Shown: positions 22,082-32,645 of the stretch, one piece after another | Layout of the letters: every line of letters begins with the position of its first letter | How positions within the stretch are numbered: position 1 is the first letter of the stretch | The notes under the pieces: model-generated | What the model saw: the letters and a program-made list of their open reading frames with translations, nothing else | What the model was told of the DNA's origin: nothing | Database searches by the model: none | Made by a program: the position numbers and the translations under genes | From: Blumeriella jaapii | Lineage: Eukaryota > Ascomycota > Leotiomycetes > Helotiales > Drepanopezizaceae | Reading direction: 5' to 3' | DNA length: 64,000 nucleotides | NCBI GenBank assembly: GCA_009599575.1 | Contig: VWND01000002.1 | Location: 1,780,576-1,844,575, forward strand

Positions 22082-24582
22082 TTATTTGTCGCCCTTGCTT
22101 CCCTTTATAGACCCCAGATTAAATATCTCCTCCGTATCTTCGAGGAATGGAGGTCTCGTCTCTGCTCCATCCTCCCCAAACAAGTATGCTGCCTTCTCAC
22201 GATTCGGCCCTGCAGTCGGCCGTCGCCCGGTCTTGAGGAACGGTGATCCCGATCTGGGAGGCGACGACTTGGCGGAGGGCCCTGATGTAGTGTCCGGTTC
22301 CAGCATCCAGGAAAAGCTGGATTGTGCGATTGTCGAGCGCGTTGGGACTGGAGCATGCGGCCTGGTGGGCGCTATCTGCTCGGCCGAACCAGGGCTTGAG
22401 GCCTTGGGATCTATGGTTGAAGTTGGCGGCGCTGGAATCGTGATGGTATCTGATCTTGACGCAGTTTCTGAACCGGACGGCAGCTGTTCACTTGCGGGAT
22501 TTGCTGCAGATCGTTCATCTGCTGGTTGTACAGTTAACGAAGGTGGTACGTCTAGTGTTGCGATCTGTGACGAAGCCGGTACAGGAGTCTGCGGAGTGGA
22601 TACAGATATGGGTGGCGTGGAAGAAGGAGAGGGGATCTGCAGCTCTTCTGGCAGAGGCATAGTCGAATCCTCCAAGTATATCTTGACAAACTCGACTTTG
22701 GCAATAGCAACGTCCATAGCTTGAACGTAGCTCTCTTTATCCCCTTCAGTGGACATGGAGACAGCTCGCAGGTCAACCATTGCTTGGTCCAGCATGCGTG
22801 CGAGTTGCTGGTTGCGAGCATGTATTGCGGTGATGGAAGCTCGGGGATTTGGAACCGATCTACCCTCGTCAAGCGACCATCTCATCACATCAGAAGCTCT
22901 TCGCCCAGAACTGTTTCTGGACGCTTGGAGTCCTTGCATATTCTTTTTCGCCTCACTAACAGCGTCTCGAACCGCTTGATTAATCCCTAGCTTCTCCGCT
23001 CGATCATACACTCGATTAGCGGCACCCTGGAGCAATGCCTCCATACCTCCTTGTTGCTGCAAGTATCTTGCCGGTGACGACAACTGTGACTTTGTCCGGA
23101 AGTGGGTGAGTCTCGGGCTCAGAGCTTGGCCAAGTGGTGTGGAAGGCCTCGAGTCTGAGGAATTCACATTTGGCTTCTTTCCGCTGTACTTGCTGATGAT
23201 CGTTGCACCACCAGCAGCACTAAAATTGTCTCGAAGGAAGATCGCATCGTCCACAAACGTTTGTGGGCCATTCGGCGAGATGGGAGCCGGGTATTTGAGC
23301 AACAACATCAATGCAAATGAGTAATTCGCCTCCAACACTTTGAGATTGTCAGCATAACCCCGTTTCGAAAATGAGGCACTCACACTGCCATCGTATTCTC
23401 AGAAGCATGGCTACGCACACCATGTCGACAAGATCTAGCCGAGGATCCTCTGCAAGCAGAGTGTCCCACAATGCCAATAGGTCGTCAAATGGAAATTCAC
23501 GACCAAATAGTAGTCGTATCCAGCGGCTGTTTGACTTGCGTCAGTACGCATTTAACAGTCCATGGCCATGCTGGCTTACATCAGAAAGATTTGAGGCAAC
23601 ACGTCAATGTCTGTGAGGTGTTTTGCAAGGTCCGGGTCCAAGCGAGCCAGGTAGACTTCGTGAATCCGTTTGCTTCTTTCTACGATGGGCGAGACGCCTT
23701 GCTGAGGAGGAGAGGCATCTTCAGCGCTTGGTCTTTTGTCCGGCTCAGCAAGTTCATAGAATGATTTTGCCGACCGCATCACCAGGGAGAGGAGTGTAAA
23801 GGCATCGTGCTCAATGTAGATAGGGTCCAAGGTCAGCCTCATGAGCGGATCGTCGCTCGTGCTTGCTCCTCGCACGCTATCTCTTCCATAATCTATGGCG
23901 TCCTGTTCCACTACCCAAAGAATGGGAGCAAGCAGCTCGTGCATACCCTGTCGATAGCCTACATCTTGGTTGATCTTGCAGAAGATGAACAACACGTCCA
24001 ACAGAATTCTTTGCGTCTCCGGGCGACGAAAGTAGGGCTCTTCCGGCATGCATCTCTCAACGTCTTGAAAGATCTCTGCCCGGATTTCTTCATCCTGCCG
24101 TAGAGTATTCCAGGGGGACTGTAGATTTCAGCAAGGGGGCCGAGATGAAAAGACTCAGGGGCAACAACCTACTTGCTGGTCGTCATCCAACGGATCCAGA
24201 GCGGAACCTATCTCGTCTGGATTTTCTACGAAGCGCATTAGGTGCTCTCGCAGGGACGTGTACGCGCTTCGAGAGTCGACAAGAGCTTGTGACCAACTCG
24301 CTCTCTCGGCGGTCTGGAAGAGCAGGAAAGTCTACAGCAATGCTGGTTAACCGGCTGCTTGATCCTGTCGACTATCCAGACGAGACGTGCCTTCCAACAG
24401 ACTGACCGCAGCCCTGATACACAAGGGCTGTCATCGCCGTCTGCCTTTACCGACTTCTTGAGGCTCTCGAGGCTCGCCGCGTGCCCTGTTGTGATCTGCC
24501 ATCGTTTTCTGATCCGAGGTTAGTGAGACAACAATCCTTGAAAGGGTTGAAACTCCAACCTTGATTCCTCCAACGACCGCAT
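22082..24582 (-). CDS. TBC-domain Rab GTPase-activating protein, TBC1D5-like
   Basis: Predicted RabGAP; TBC1D5 relatives act on Rab7 at endosomes with retromer. Six exons: 24582-24560, 24508-24382, 24331-24173, 24118-23580, 23526-23384, 23337-22082; about 748 residues. Introns are 43-54 bp. The exon 2/3 junction is the least certain (chosen donor GTCTGG). The N-terminus MRSLEESR-KRWQI and DDSPCVSGLRSVCWK match the family. The TBC domain has the arginine finger in IFQDVER (R about 125) and the glutamine finger in GYRQGMHELL (Q about 160), so catalysis should be intact. FPFDDLLALWDTLFAED and YSFALMLLLKYPAP close the domain. The C-terminal 350 residues are Ser/Pro-rich and disordered. The gene is divergent from the aftiphilin-like gene. 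Confidence 0.88.
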
Positions 24583-24989
24583 CGCATTATTGCTGCTGCT
24601 CGGTTCAAGCCCGACACCGTCCTGAGATCCTGTAGAAGATCTTGACGGGTCAGGCTGTATGTATCGAGTCAAGAGGTGCTCCTGACCTTCCCGTTGCACG
24701 GGTGACACTAGAGTCGACAACCAATCAGAAGGACTTGGCTTCCAACGTACAAAATGCACGCTCAGCCTTCTCTCACCCTTCCCTCACGCCGTAGCCCACG
24801 CCACTTCAGATACTGTCTCCAATCTGGCAACCAAGGGGCCTGTCTGGGTCGGAACTCGACTCCAACGAAGAGGTCCAGCGTTGGCGCCAGCAGCTGTTCT
24901 CCTAGCCATGATCCACGCGGCAATGTAAACAGCCTCGGGGTGTATTCGTCGCACCACGTCCCCATCCTCTTGATCGCCGTCTTTTCGAA
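24583..24989. promoter_or_regulatory. bidirectional promoter region, RabGAP / adaptor accessory gene
   Basis: 407 bp between divergent start codons. No repeat and no factor site assigned. Open frames within it are not conserved-looking. Confidence 0.5.
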
Positions 24990-26726
24990 ATGTCGGCGGA
25001 TCTCCTGGCGGAGTTCGACACCTTCTATACCCCTCCTACGGACAAGAAGACCTCAACGGTACCGGCATCGAACGACCTTGCGTTTTTGAGCAACCCGGGT
25101 CAATCAGGAACATCGCGATATGGTGTAAGGTCACATCAATGGCAAGCACACGCCCAGGAGTCAGAAGGCGAGATCTGGGGGGGAATGAGTAGCTTGCGAA
25201 CGAGTACAACCGCAGCACACACACATGTCCCTAAAGTGGATATATGGGGTTCTTTTGAAGCTTCTTTGCCCCTAGCTTCCCAAGCACCAGCCCATGCCAA
25301 CGCTGCTATCAAAAAACATGAAGCTTCTAGAGGGTCAGAGGCAATACCAGCTCCACGGAAAGGGCATACAAGAGCCCGGAGTTCGACAATAGATTTATTT
25401 GCCAACAATATGCAGGACCTCCCAAGCCCTACCAAAGATACGAGACTTGCAAAAACGGATTCGAAACCAAACCTGGATCGACAACCCTCACATGGAGCAG
25501 AGGTCCTTTTTGATGCCGACGAAGTATCTGCACAGGCGAACGACGACGACGACGACGACGATTTTGGCGAGTTCGAGACTGTGACGGCCCCCGAACCACC
25601 GCCATCGCATCCTCCGCCATCTAGTTCCCTCGAGCAGATGTTTGGTGCCACAAGCCTCAATTCCAATAAATCGACTATGCCTATAGATCTTTTGGGTCTC
25701 AGTACAGGCAGCTTGCCCTATCCGCAAGCCTCAAAGTCGCCGAATTTTCAAGAAAGAAATCCGTTTAATAATTTAGCGCACACTGTAGCACCTAAACAGA
25801 TCTCCTCTCACAAGAACGACTCTGTGCCTGCTTTAGTATCGACAGCTACTGCATGGCCAGATCTCGTGCCTCGCAAACCAGATCCGCATCTAGATTCGCC
25901 TGCACCACCATCCAATCCTCTGGATGATGAGTGGGGCGAGTTTGCTGATTTACCCGCAGAACCATCTGCTTCGAAGACATCCAAACCAACAACAGACATC
26001 GAAGCAGATGCCTGGGTATGGGACAACGCAGATGGGCTTATAACGCCAGCCGTGACCTCCACGAATGAAGCACCGCCATCCAACATCCCACCCCCCTCAG
26101 TCCTTCTAGCACTTTTCCCTTCCCTCTTTGACCTCCCACAGTCTTCTCTCTTCAAAGCAGTAGCCAACCAGCCCTTTTCCCTCAGAAATCGCATCATCTC
26201 GGACCGCTCGACCATCGAATTCCTACGTGCCTATCTCCTGATCGCCACAGTAGCAGCCCGCATCATAGCCGGGCGTAAGCTCCGCTGGAAACGCGACACG
26301 CTGCTTTCCCAAGCCATGAAGATCGGTCCTGCAGCCGCGAGAGGCAAAGGCGGGATGAAACTGACTGGAGTCGACAAATCCGAAGCCATTCGTGAAGACC
26401 GCGAAGCTGCCGACGTAGCTCGTGTCTGGAAAGACCAGCTGGGACGACTGAAGAGTGCGGTGGCAGTGGCGAACACGAGTTTACAAGATGTGTCGAAGCA
26501 TCTGGTTATTCCCGAGATTGCAGAGGCCATGCAGGTCAAGACCCAGGAGGGAGGGTTGACAGCACCAAAACAGTGTCTAGTTTGTGGGTTGAAGAGGGAG
26601 GAAAGGGTTGCGAAGGTGGATGTGAGAGTAGAAGATAGCTTTGGGGAGTGGTGGGCTGAACACTGGGGACATAGGGCTTGCAAGAATTTCTGGCAGGAGC
26701 ACGAGGCCAAACTCCAGAGTCGGTGA
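24990..26726 (+). CDS. aftiphilin-like clathrin-adaptor accessory protein
   Basis: Single-exon, 578 residues from MSADLLAEFDTFY. Two acidic aromatic motifs stand out: DDDDDDDFGEFE (about residues 183-195) and DDEWGEFADL (about 312-321). These resemble the short FxxF/WxxF-type motifs by which aftiphilin and related proteins bind the ears of AP-1/GGA clathrin adaptors. The C-terminal third is helical (LLALFPSLFDLPQSSLFKAV, FLRAYLLIATVAARIIAG, RKLRWKRD) and ends with CLVCGLKREE ... GEWWAEHWGHRACKNFW, a possible Cys2-His-Cys metal-binding set. The middle is low-complexity. I infer a role in trans-Golgi/endosome traffic from motifs only. The divergent neighbour is a TBC1D5-like RabGAP, which fits. 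Family name is tentative. Confidence 0.7.
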   Translation: MSADLLAEFDTFYTPPTDKKTSTVPASNDLAFLSNPGQSGTSRYGVRSHQWQAHAQESEGEIWGGMSSLRTSTTAAHTHVPKVDIWGSFEASLPLASQAPAHANAAIKKHEASRGSEAIPAPRKGHTRARSSTIDLFANNMQDLPSPTKDTRLAKTDSKPNLDRQPSHGAEVLFDADEVSAQANDDDDDDDFGEFETVTAPEPPPSHPPPSSSLEQMFGATSLNSNKSTMPIDLLGLSTGSLPYPQASKSPNFQERNPFNNLAHTVAPKQISSHKNDSVPALVSTATAWPDLVPRKPDPHLDSPAPPSNPLDDEWGEFADLPAEPSASKTSKPTTDIEADAWVWDNADGLITPAVTSTNEAPPSNIPPPSVLLALFPSLFDLPQSSLFKAVANQPFSLRNRIISDRSTIEFLRAYLLIATVAARIIAGRKLRWKRDTLLSQAMKIGPAAARGKGGMKLTGVDKSEAIREDREAADVARVWKDQLGRLKSAVAVANTSLQDVSKHLVIPEIAEAMQVKTQEGGLTAPKQCLVCGLKREERVAKVDVRVEDSFGEWWAEHWGHRACKNFWQEHEAKLQSR

Positions 26727-27352
26727 GATCTTTTCCAATGACCAGGACCTTTCTCTCGAATGGAAGTTGGACGATCGGTATTTGCACCCTTCAGCATCCA
26801 GCCCCAGATTGCGTAGGTACGTAGTAGTGTAAGTAATGCATCTACAGAAAACAGGAATCTTTTGCAGCTAAAATGCGTACCGTATTTCTCTCCAGCGACC
26901 CATCATCATGCCACCATTCAAATCATATGCCATGTGGATAGGCAAGCACCCTGAACTCTCGTCCTCTTTGTTATCAATGATCTCTCGACCACTCTGAATT
27001 CTTGATGCTGGTTTTGAGACGATACCTAGAGGGAGATTCGACAAAGAGTTCCTTCCCAAGACGTAACCCTGTGCATCACCATCCATCCATTGTTACCTTA
27101 AGGAAGTCCTTCCGTCCTTACGTCCTTACGTCCTCACGGAGAGCCTCTGATTCCTTTTTGATTCACCTCCCTCTCTTTGTCTGTGCAATCCTAAGGTACT
27201 CATACTTTATAATCCGAGTTCGCCTGCTAGCAAGTGTACAACCACCACTTCGATCAATATTGGTCATACACATCATATGCTCCAGTGTTTTGAGAGCAAT
27301 CAATCTTTGTCGGAACAAGATCCCCACTCACACATTCACGATCAACAACATC
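26727..27352. other. spacer, no supported gene
   Basis: 3' flank of the adaptor gene and 5' region of the next. A CCTTACGTCCTTACGTCC triplicate lies at about 27116-27135. Nothing else supported. Confidence 0.5.
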
Positions 27353-28087
27353 ATGGCAGGGATTGGCAAGCACATTCGATTCCAACGTGCCAAGGAGGCT
27401 TCCAAAGCCACCGCCGCCACCGAGCCCGCCGCTTTGCAGGGTGGACGAGAGGAGGAGGCAGAAGATCAGAGCTCGGAGAGCAAGACGGCAGTGGACTTTA
27501 AACGCTCTGGTAAGATCAACGTCGCGGACTGCGTAGTCGTTGTGCCAAGAGCACTGCTGATAGCACACGGTCTCATCGAAACATTCCAAGATTCCGGATT
27601 CAGCCCATGCTGCTGACGGTAGGTGAAGTGGAGATTTCAAGACTTTAAGTAGAGCGCTGACCACTCTCAGGATCCCCCAAACCTGTTGACGAAATGTCCA
27701 GCTACGACCAGGTTGAGAAGGGTGCGTCAACCTTGCCTTGTAGGCCAATGATTGTGTGAACTAATCCGTAACAGTCGAGACTGAACTACACATGGATCAA
27801 AGCAGCGATCAAAACAGCGGAGACTTCGAACACTTCAGTAAGCACAGATTCTAGCAATACACAAAGGAATCATGCTGATGACACTAGAGCGAGCTCAGAA
27901 GGCATGGTCCACCGAGGCGAGCGTGGCCAGCGAGCCACGGTCCTTTACCCCTAGTCTTTTCGAAGAAGAACAAACCCTTCAGCTGGAAGTACCAGCCATC
28001 ACCTACCGAGTAGACACGAAGGACAAACAGAAGGTGTCAAAGACTCAAAGTGAGATCAAGTCCGATAATCTGGCTGTGAAGGATTGA
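27353..28087 (+). CDS. small four-exon protein of unknown function
   Basis: Exons 27353-27509, 27671-27721, 27775-27837, 27888-28087; 156 residues. Every junction is phase 1, donors are GTAAGA, GTGCGT and GTAAGC, acceptors TCAG, ACAG and CTAG. The protein starts MAGIGKHIRFQRAKEASK, then a Glu-rich stretch, GSPKPVDEMSSYDQVEK, a Ser/Gln/Asn-rich short exon and a C-terminal part with AQKAWSTEASVASEPRS and LQLEVPAITYRVDTKDK. There is no signal peptide, membrane segment or known domain. I do not recognise it. The model rests on good splice signals and a continuous frame, with no homology. Confidence 0.55.
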
Positions 28088-28708
28088 TCGTGGGGGACGA
28101 AGGAATGATTGCCTCTCAAATCTCTGGGTCAGGTTGGTTTCATTATCAGCATTTAGATTTCGAGCGGAGAAGTTCGGCTCTTTTCATGTAAGCTGGCCTT
28201 CGACGAGGAAGATTCTGAGCAGTAGCCCGGGTATGTTGTTTGCCTGTGGAAGCACTTCGAGCCAGTACCAGAATTGAGATGTAAATGTTCGGTGCTTAGC
28301 ACGAGCGAAAGATGTTAGACCAATTAACTCTCGTTTCCGAGTGACCCAAACCAAGAATGCAGAGAGTTGCCCCTTAAAAAAAACAACTCGGTAAGTACTA
28401 ACACGGCACCGCAAGCCGACAACCGCCATCTATGGTCTCGCTTGTGAGGAGTCCCGAGACCTGAGATCTAGTAAAGCAAGCCCGTCCCTTTGTGCATGAT
28501 AGTAGTACGTACAACCTTTTGACAAAAGAAAAGCTTGTGCCGCCTTGACAGTTCGTCGTCTCTGCGATACTTCGAGGTTCGGCTGGAGGAAGCGAGCGGG
28601 AAGTCTCCGAGCGGCTTTGATTTCTACTGCGCAACGGTACAAGCTCTACATAGCTATATATACGCCTGGAGAGGCCTTTCTACTCGTCCACTCGCTCGGC
28701 ACTCCGCC
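28088..28708. other. spacer, no supported gene
   Basis: Upstream region of the following secreted/membrane gene. AGCTATATATACGCC near 28653-28667 may act as a TATA-like element about 45 bp before the ATG. Nothing else supported. Confidence 0.45.
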
Positions 28709-29809
28709 ATGAAGTCACTTTCGTTGATGTCTTGCGCGCTGCTCGCGCTCTCGGTGTCTGCCGCTCCATACACCGTCACGTCCTACGTTGTACTCTCCGT
28801 ATATACTCAGAGCGGATTCACTCGCGTTGCAGCGACGTACTCCGATGCCACTTATGCTGGAACAACGCAAGCGGAATCTCTGATCACATACACCGAGCCA
28901 GCCAACAGGCCTACGACGGCCTACTCAGCGCTATCCACGCTCACCACTGCGGCCGAGTACGGTGAAGTCACGCTCGTGGAGATCGTCCTCGAGAGTGCCC
29001 CGGAAGATTCGCCGTCGTCCGAATCCGACGACTCGGCAGCTCTCGAGACGCAGTATGTCGTGCCCATCACCTACGGTCCGGATGCCAGCTGCGCGCAGAA
29101 CTGGACTCTCACGTCGATGGTCCCCGTCTACGTCCCAGCAATCGTCACCCCGACTATCGCCTCGCTGTCCACGTCCGTGTCGACGTACTCTTACGACCAC
29201 ATCCGTCCAACCGTCTACACCGAAGTGCTGGCCATCCTGAGCCCCTCGGACGTGCCTGCGTCCGACGTCGCCTCTGCGTCGGTGAGCTACGCGCCAAACT
29301 CCTACTACCTGACGAGGTGCTACACGCCAACAACGACATGCCTCACGTCGCCTACAGCGGAATGCTCGCCGGACTGGTCCTACGATTACGGCTCCTCGTC
29401 GGGACGCGGCGCCTCCTACTACGGCTCCGACCACGACGACAACTCCTACCTGACGCCCCTGATTCTCATCTGCGTCCTGGTGCCGGTCGGCTGGTTCCTG
29501 ATCTGGTTCCTGATCGGCCTGCTCGAGAGCTGGCTGTCGTTCAAGGGCCTCATGCTCGGCAAACACCGCAAGCGCGGCCTGCCCTACGCGTGGTGCTGCA
29601 TCATGTGGCTGTTCCTGTGCTGGGTGGGCCCGACGTACAAGGCGAAGAGTGCGGAGGAGCAGGCCCTCATGGCTTCACGGTGGAAGGAGTTGAAGAAGAG
29701 GGAGAAGCTCAGCCTGTGGTTCAAGTGGGGCCTGAGATGGAAGTATCCGACTGTGCTGGGCGAGGAGCCGGAGCTGGCGAAGAGGGCCTTCAGGCAAGGC
29801 TGCTTATGA
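28709..29809 (+). CDS. secreted-type single-exon membrane protein of unknown function
   Basis: 366 residues. The N-terminus MKSLSLMSCALLALSVSAAP is a clear signal peptide. The next 230 residues are Ser/Thr/Tyr-rich and carry Cys residues (CAQNW, RCYTPTTTCL, AECSPDW) typical of an extracellular fungal surface domain. A strong membrane segment LILICVLVPVGWFLIWFLIG follows, then a basic stretch (GKHRKRG), a second hydrophobic segment (AWCCIMWLFLCWVG) and a charged cytosolic end (KELKKREKLSLWFKW). The start was set at 28709 because the signal peptide begins there. Possible roles are surface sensor or wall-associated protein, but no known domain is seen. It is GC-rich relative to its flanks. Confidence 0.75.
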   Translation: MKSLSLMSCALLALSVSAAPYTVTSYVVLSVYTQSGFTRVAATYSDATYAGTTQAESLITYTEPANRPTTAYSALSTLTTAAEYGEVTLVEIVLESAPEDSPSSESDDSAALETQYVVPITYGPDASCAQNWTLTSMVPVYVPAIVTPTIASLSTSVSTYSYDHIRPTVYTEVLAILSPSDVPASDVASASVSYAPNSYYLTRCYTPTTTCLTSPTAECSPDWSYDYGSSSGRGASYYGSDHDDNSYLTPLILICVLVPVGWFLIWFLIGLLESWLSFKGLMLGKHRKRGLPYAWCCIMWLFLCWVGPTYKAKSAEEQALMASRWKELKKREKLSLWFKWGLRWKYPTVLGEEPELAKRAFRQGCL

Positions 29810-30255
29810 GATGGGGCTGAGAGGCAAGACTTGAATAATGTTAATCTAATCTGATGACTTGCGCATAAGCTTGAGCGTGTTGAGAAATCCTATCAAGTCG
29901 AGCCACGGCGCGTTACTCAGCCTGCTTGCTCCCTGGAGTTCGAGTCAGGCGTCCAAGTCGCGTTCCAATGCAGCCTGGTAAAATTCAGCATCGATGAATC
30001 CGAACTTGATTCCGAGGGAGGCTCAACGTTCCAAAGTGCCCAGAACCATATCCGTGAAGGAGGACACCAGAGCCGAGCTTTGCGAAGCCCGCCAAAGAGA
30101 CTTGGACATTCTTACTATAGGTATATGGAGCAGTTAATCGTGATTCGAAACCGCAGCTGCCGTCATTGATGTCGTAGTATGCGCCAAAGCCAACTTCTGA
30201 CCCCCCAAGCTCAAGATGATAGCCAACCGGTCATGATTGCGCAGCGCGCGCGGGG
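29810..30255. other. spacer between convergent genes
   Basis: 3' flanks of the membrane-protein gene (+) and the GRF gene (-). Nothing else seen. Confidence 0.5.
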
Positions 30256-31375
30256 CTAGTCGGAGAACACAATCGCCGCATCATCCGGCAACAGATTCCC
30301 GAGCGCCGTCTCCAGATCGTCGACTCTCTCCATGAGTTTCCGGATGGTCCTCTTGTACCCCCTGGCCTCCGCCCGGCTCCTCCCCAGCTCCTGCTCGACG
30401 ACGTGCTGGATCATGATCTGCGTCGACGTCTTGAGGCTCGCGCCGTCTTCTCGGACGAGTCCCATCACCGTCTCGAAGAGCCCGTCCTCTTGCCGCCTCG
30501 GCTCCCCCTCTCCTACGAGATCAATGGCCGCTCGCAGCTGGAACGGAGTGGGCGACTGGCTCCTAGTTTCTCTGGACGGGGACACGCGCGGCCGTGGGTT
30601 CTGTTCCACTTCCCGGCGGTTGGTGTCCGGCGTGGGTAGGGAGGTTTTGCATGCTTCGAGTCTCTGAATGAACGACTGGCCGGGCGTGTGTTCAACCCTG
30701 GAGGACTTCCTCAGCCTCTTGGAAGGCCTACCCTCTCTACCTTGGACCTGATGCGGAGTTCCACCCTGGGGGACATTGTAGAGATCGTCGACCATCCTCT
30801 CTTTCTTGCCATTCACCGTCCCTTCCTCGTCCGCGGCGTCGAAGGAGCGTTTCTTCGACGTCGACGCCCAGTTCTCCATGAAAGTTGGCTTTCTGGTCTG
30901 GGGATCAACTTGCTTCACCGGACTCCCGAGATAGTTCTCTGGGTAGGTCTCCCGCAACCATTTCCTAGCGTCGTCCTCCTCGTGGAGCCAGATGAAGAAC
31001 GGACACTGTTCTCTCCGGTCTCTCACGGGACATCGCCAGACTACGAGTACATCCCCCGTAAGCTTTTGGCAAGAAGAGATACGGATGACGGAAGAATTGA
31101 AGAAAAGAATCTTTGCCTTACACTTCTTCCCCCTGTCCGGGCCAGGCTTCGTCGTGGTGTATACGGCAGCCTCGTGCAGTCCGCGCGAGCAGCTGCAGTA
31201 CCACTTGCCGAGCTCGTACTTCCCGCACCACGTCTTGCCGGTTCGATTCCTGCTGTCGGTCGGAATACTTCGATGTGCTTCCCGGATCTCTCTCAGCTTG
31301 TCTTTGGGGCGAGCTCTGCGGCGCCAGCTGCTCCGGTAGCGCGACTGCAGCGTCGGCCGTCGTCGTGGACGCCAT
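30256..31375 (-). CDS. GRF-type zinc-finger protein, N-terminus unresolved
   Basis: The GRF finger spans two exons. Exon ending at 31122 gives TWCGKYELGKWYCSCSRG and TTTKPGPDRGKK. After an 81-bp intron (31121-31041, GTAAGG donor) the next exon starts at 31040 with FWRCPVRDRREQCPFFIW. The Cys pattern CxC...C...C and the GKKFWRCP core fit GRF fingers, which bind single-stranded nucleic acid. The rest has basic NLS-like KKRSFDAADEE and SKRLRKSSR and a C-terminal coiled coil (KLMERVDDLETALGNLL). The only upstream ATG (31375, MASTTTADAA) is in another frame. A weak 58-bp intron (31345-31288, GTCGCG donor) would join it and give about 326 residues; a frameshift is the alternative. Role in DNA/RNA transactions is inferred from the domain. 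Confidence 0.7.
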
Positions 31376-32075
31376 GCTCGGACTTCACTGGACCGGAATC
31401 TTCTCTCTCAGACCAGAGTAGAAGATAGCGAGCGATCTCAGGTTGAATCTTCTTTGACAACAGCGGGGTGGTAATTCCTGAGATGTGATGTCGCTCAGGG
31501 CCAAGCTCAACACAAGCGCAGACGCTAACCTTCCCAGCCCCCTCTCCGAATCAAAACCCTGTTGTGATTATCACTGCAGAATCGCGGGTCCACTTCACTT
31601 TCAGCTTTCATCGAGGAGGAAATTCGATTTGATAGCTTGCCCGCGCATTCGTCAACCAAGGGCACTTTCTGGGGTCGCTTAGCGACTTGTTGGCTCGGCG
31701 ACGACAAGCTCACGATTGTGGTAAGTAGCAGGGTTTGATGACACGAGTTTTCGAAAGACACTGAAGTTCGAAACATGTGTATCTCTATACAGAACATACC
31801 AGTTCTGAAATTTGAATAGTGTCCAGTATCAATCTTCGCGCAATTTAGCATTTCCTTTTGTTCCATCGAAGACCAGGCGCCCAAAACTTAGCAATCGATA
31901 TATTGTCGTATTTGGCTCGAGGGTCCAAAGTCAAGACTACTTACAAAGTGCCAAATCGGTCCTTTCTCGCTTTCTCGTACCTTACCTTCGAGAAGTCATC
32001 ACGATCGGTAGCTACAGACGCCTTAAATTTAACGTACCGTCGTACCGTCGTGAAACGAACACACTCGTATGATAC
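31376..32075. other. spacer, no supported gene
   Basis: 5' region of the GRF gene followed by moderately A/T-rich sequence with repeated CGTACCGTCGTA near 32032-32050. No supported gene. Confidence 0.5.
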
Positions 32076-32645
32076 TCATTTGCATTCGTTCAATCGCCCA
32101 TTCTCAATCTCCCTATAGATTTGATTCTCAAGGGGTGACAAGAAAGATGTAGGGTTTGATTCTGCCAGTGGGCCGATTTCAAGCCATCGTTGATGCTGCT
32201 TCTTGACGCTGACCGCGGTGTCTGGGTCGCTGTTACTTGCTTCTGACGCTACAGGGGGAGAAGACTTAACTTGGATTCCCTCAGTGACGCTACCATTGAA
32301 GAGCGAGGGACTCTTATTCGTTGGTTTTCTGGGTGTACCTAAACTGGCCTTGGGACCTCTTCGTTGCACAGAGGTGTTTTTTTGCTTGCTTGCGGCGGAT
32401 GGACGTTCGACCTGCTTCTTCGTCTCTTCCTCAGTTTTCGTCTCGAATGAGGCCCAGTGGGATTCACTCAGTCCTGTCTTCTTTTCCAGCATGCTTGGCG
32501 TTAATAGTTGTGCTTTGTGGGTTGGAATGTGTGGTTTGGTATGTACTTTCTGGATGAAGTGACGAAAGCCAGAATAGTCGGTAGAAAGTAAATGTGATGT
32601 AATGAGATGAGGATATAACTCGATGAGGACTCGAACCTTTGTCAT
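32076..32645 (-). CDS. possible 189-residue protein of unknown function
   Basis: An uninterrupted frame from ATG at 32645 (MTKVRVLIELYPHLI). The middle is Lys/Ser/Pro-rich (SAASKQKNTSVQRRGPK, GTPRKPTNKSPSLF) and the end is more ordered (QHQRWLEIGPLAES, LENQIYREIENGRL). It looks more protein-like than neighbouring shadow frames, but no domain is recognised. The next in-frame ATG begins MLEKKTGLSESHW and may be the true start. It could be an exon of a larger gene. Confidence 0.4.
   Translation of the reverse strand: MTKVRVLIELYPHLITSHLLSTDYSGFRHFIQKVHTKPHIPTHKAQLLTPSMLEKKTGLSESHWASFETKTEEETKKQVERPSAASKQKNTSVQRRGPKASLGTPRKPTNKSPSLFNGSVTEGIQVKSSPPVASEASNSDPDTAVSVKKQHQRWLEIGPLAESNPTSFLSPLENQIYREIENGRLNECK

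Noticed and set aside
22082..23383. Separate 433-residue protein starting just after 23383
   Set aside because: The first residues translate an intron; homology (LLEANYSFALMLLLKYP) joins it to the TBC exons upstream.
32615..32645. GGTTCGAGTCC on the minus strand as a tRNA B-box
   Set aside because: The T-stem does not pair and no A-box or acceptor stem is found at the right distance.
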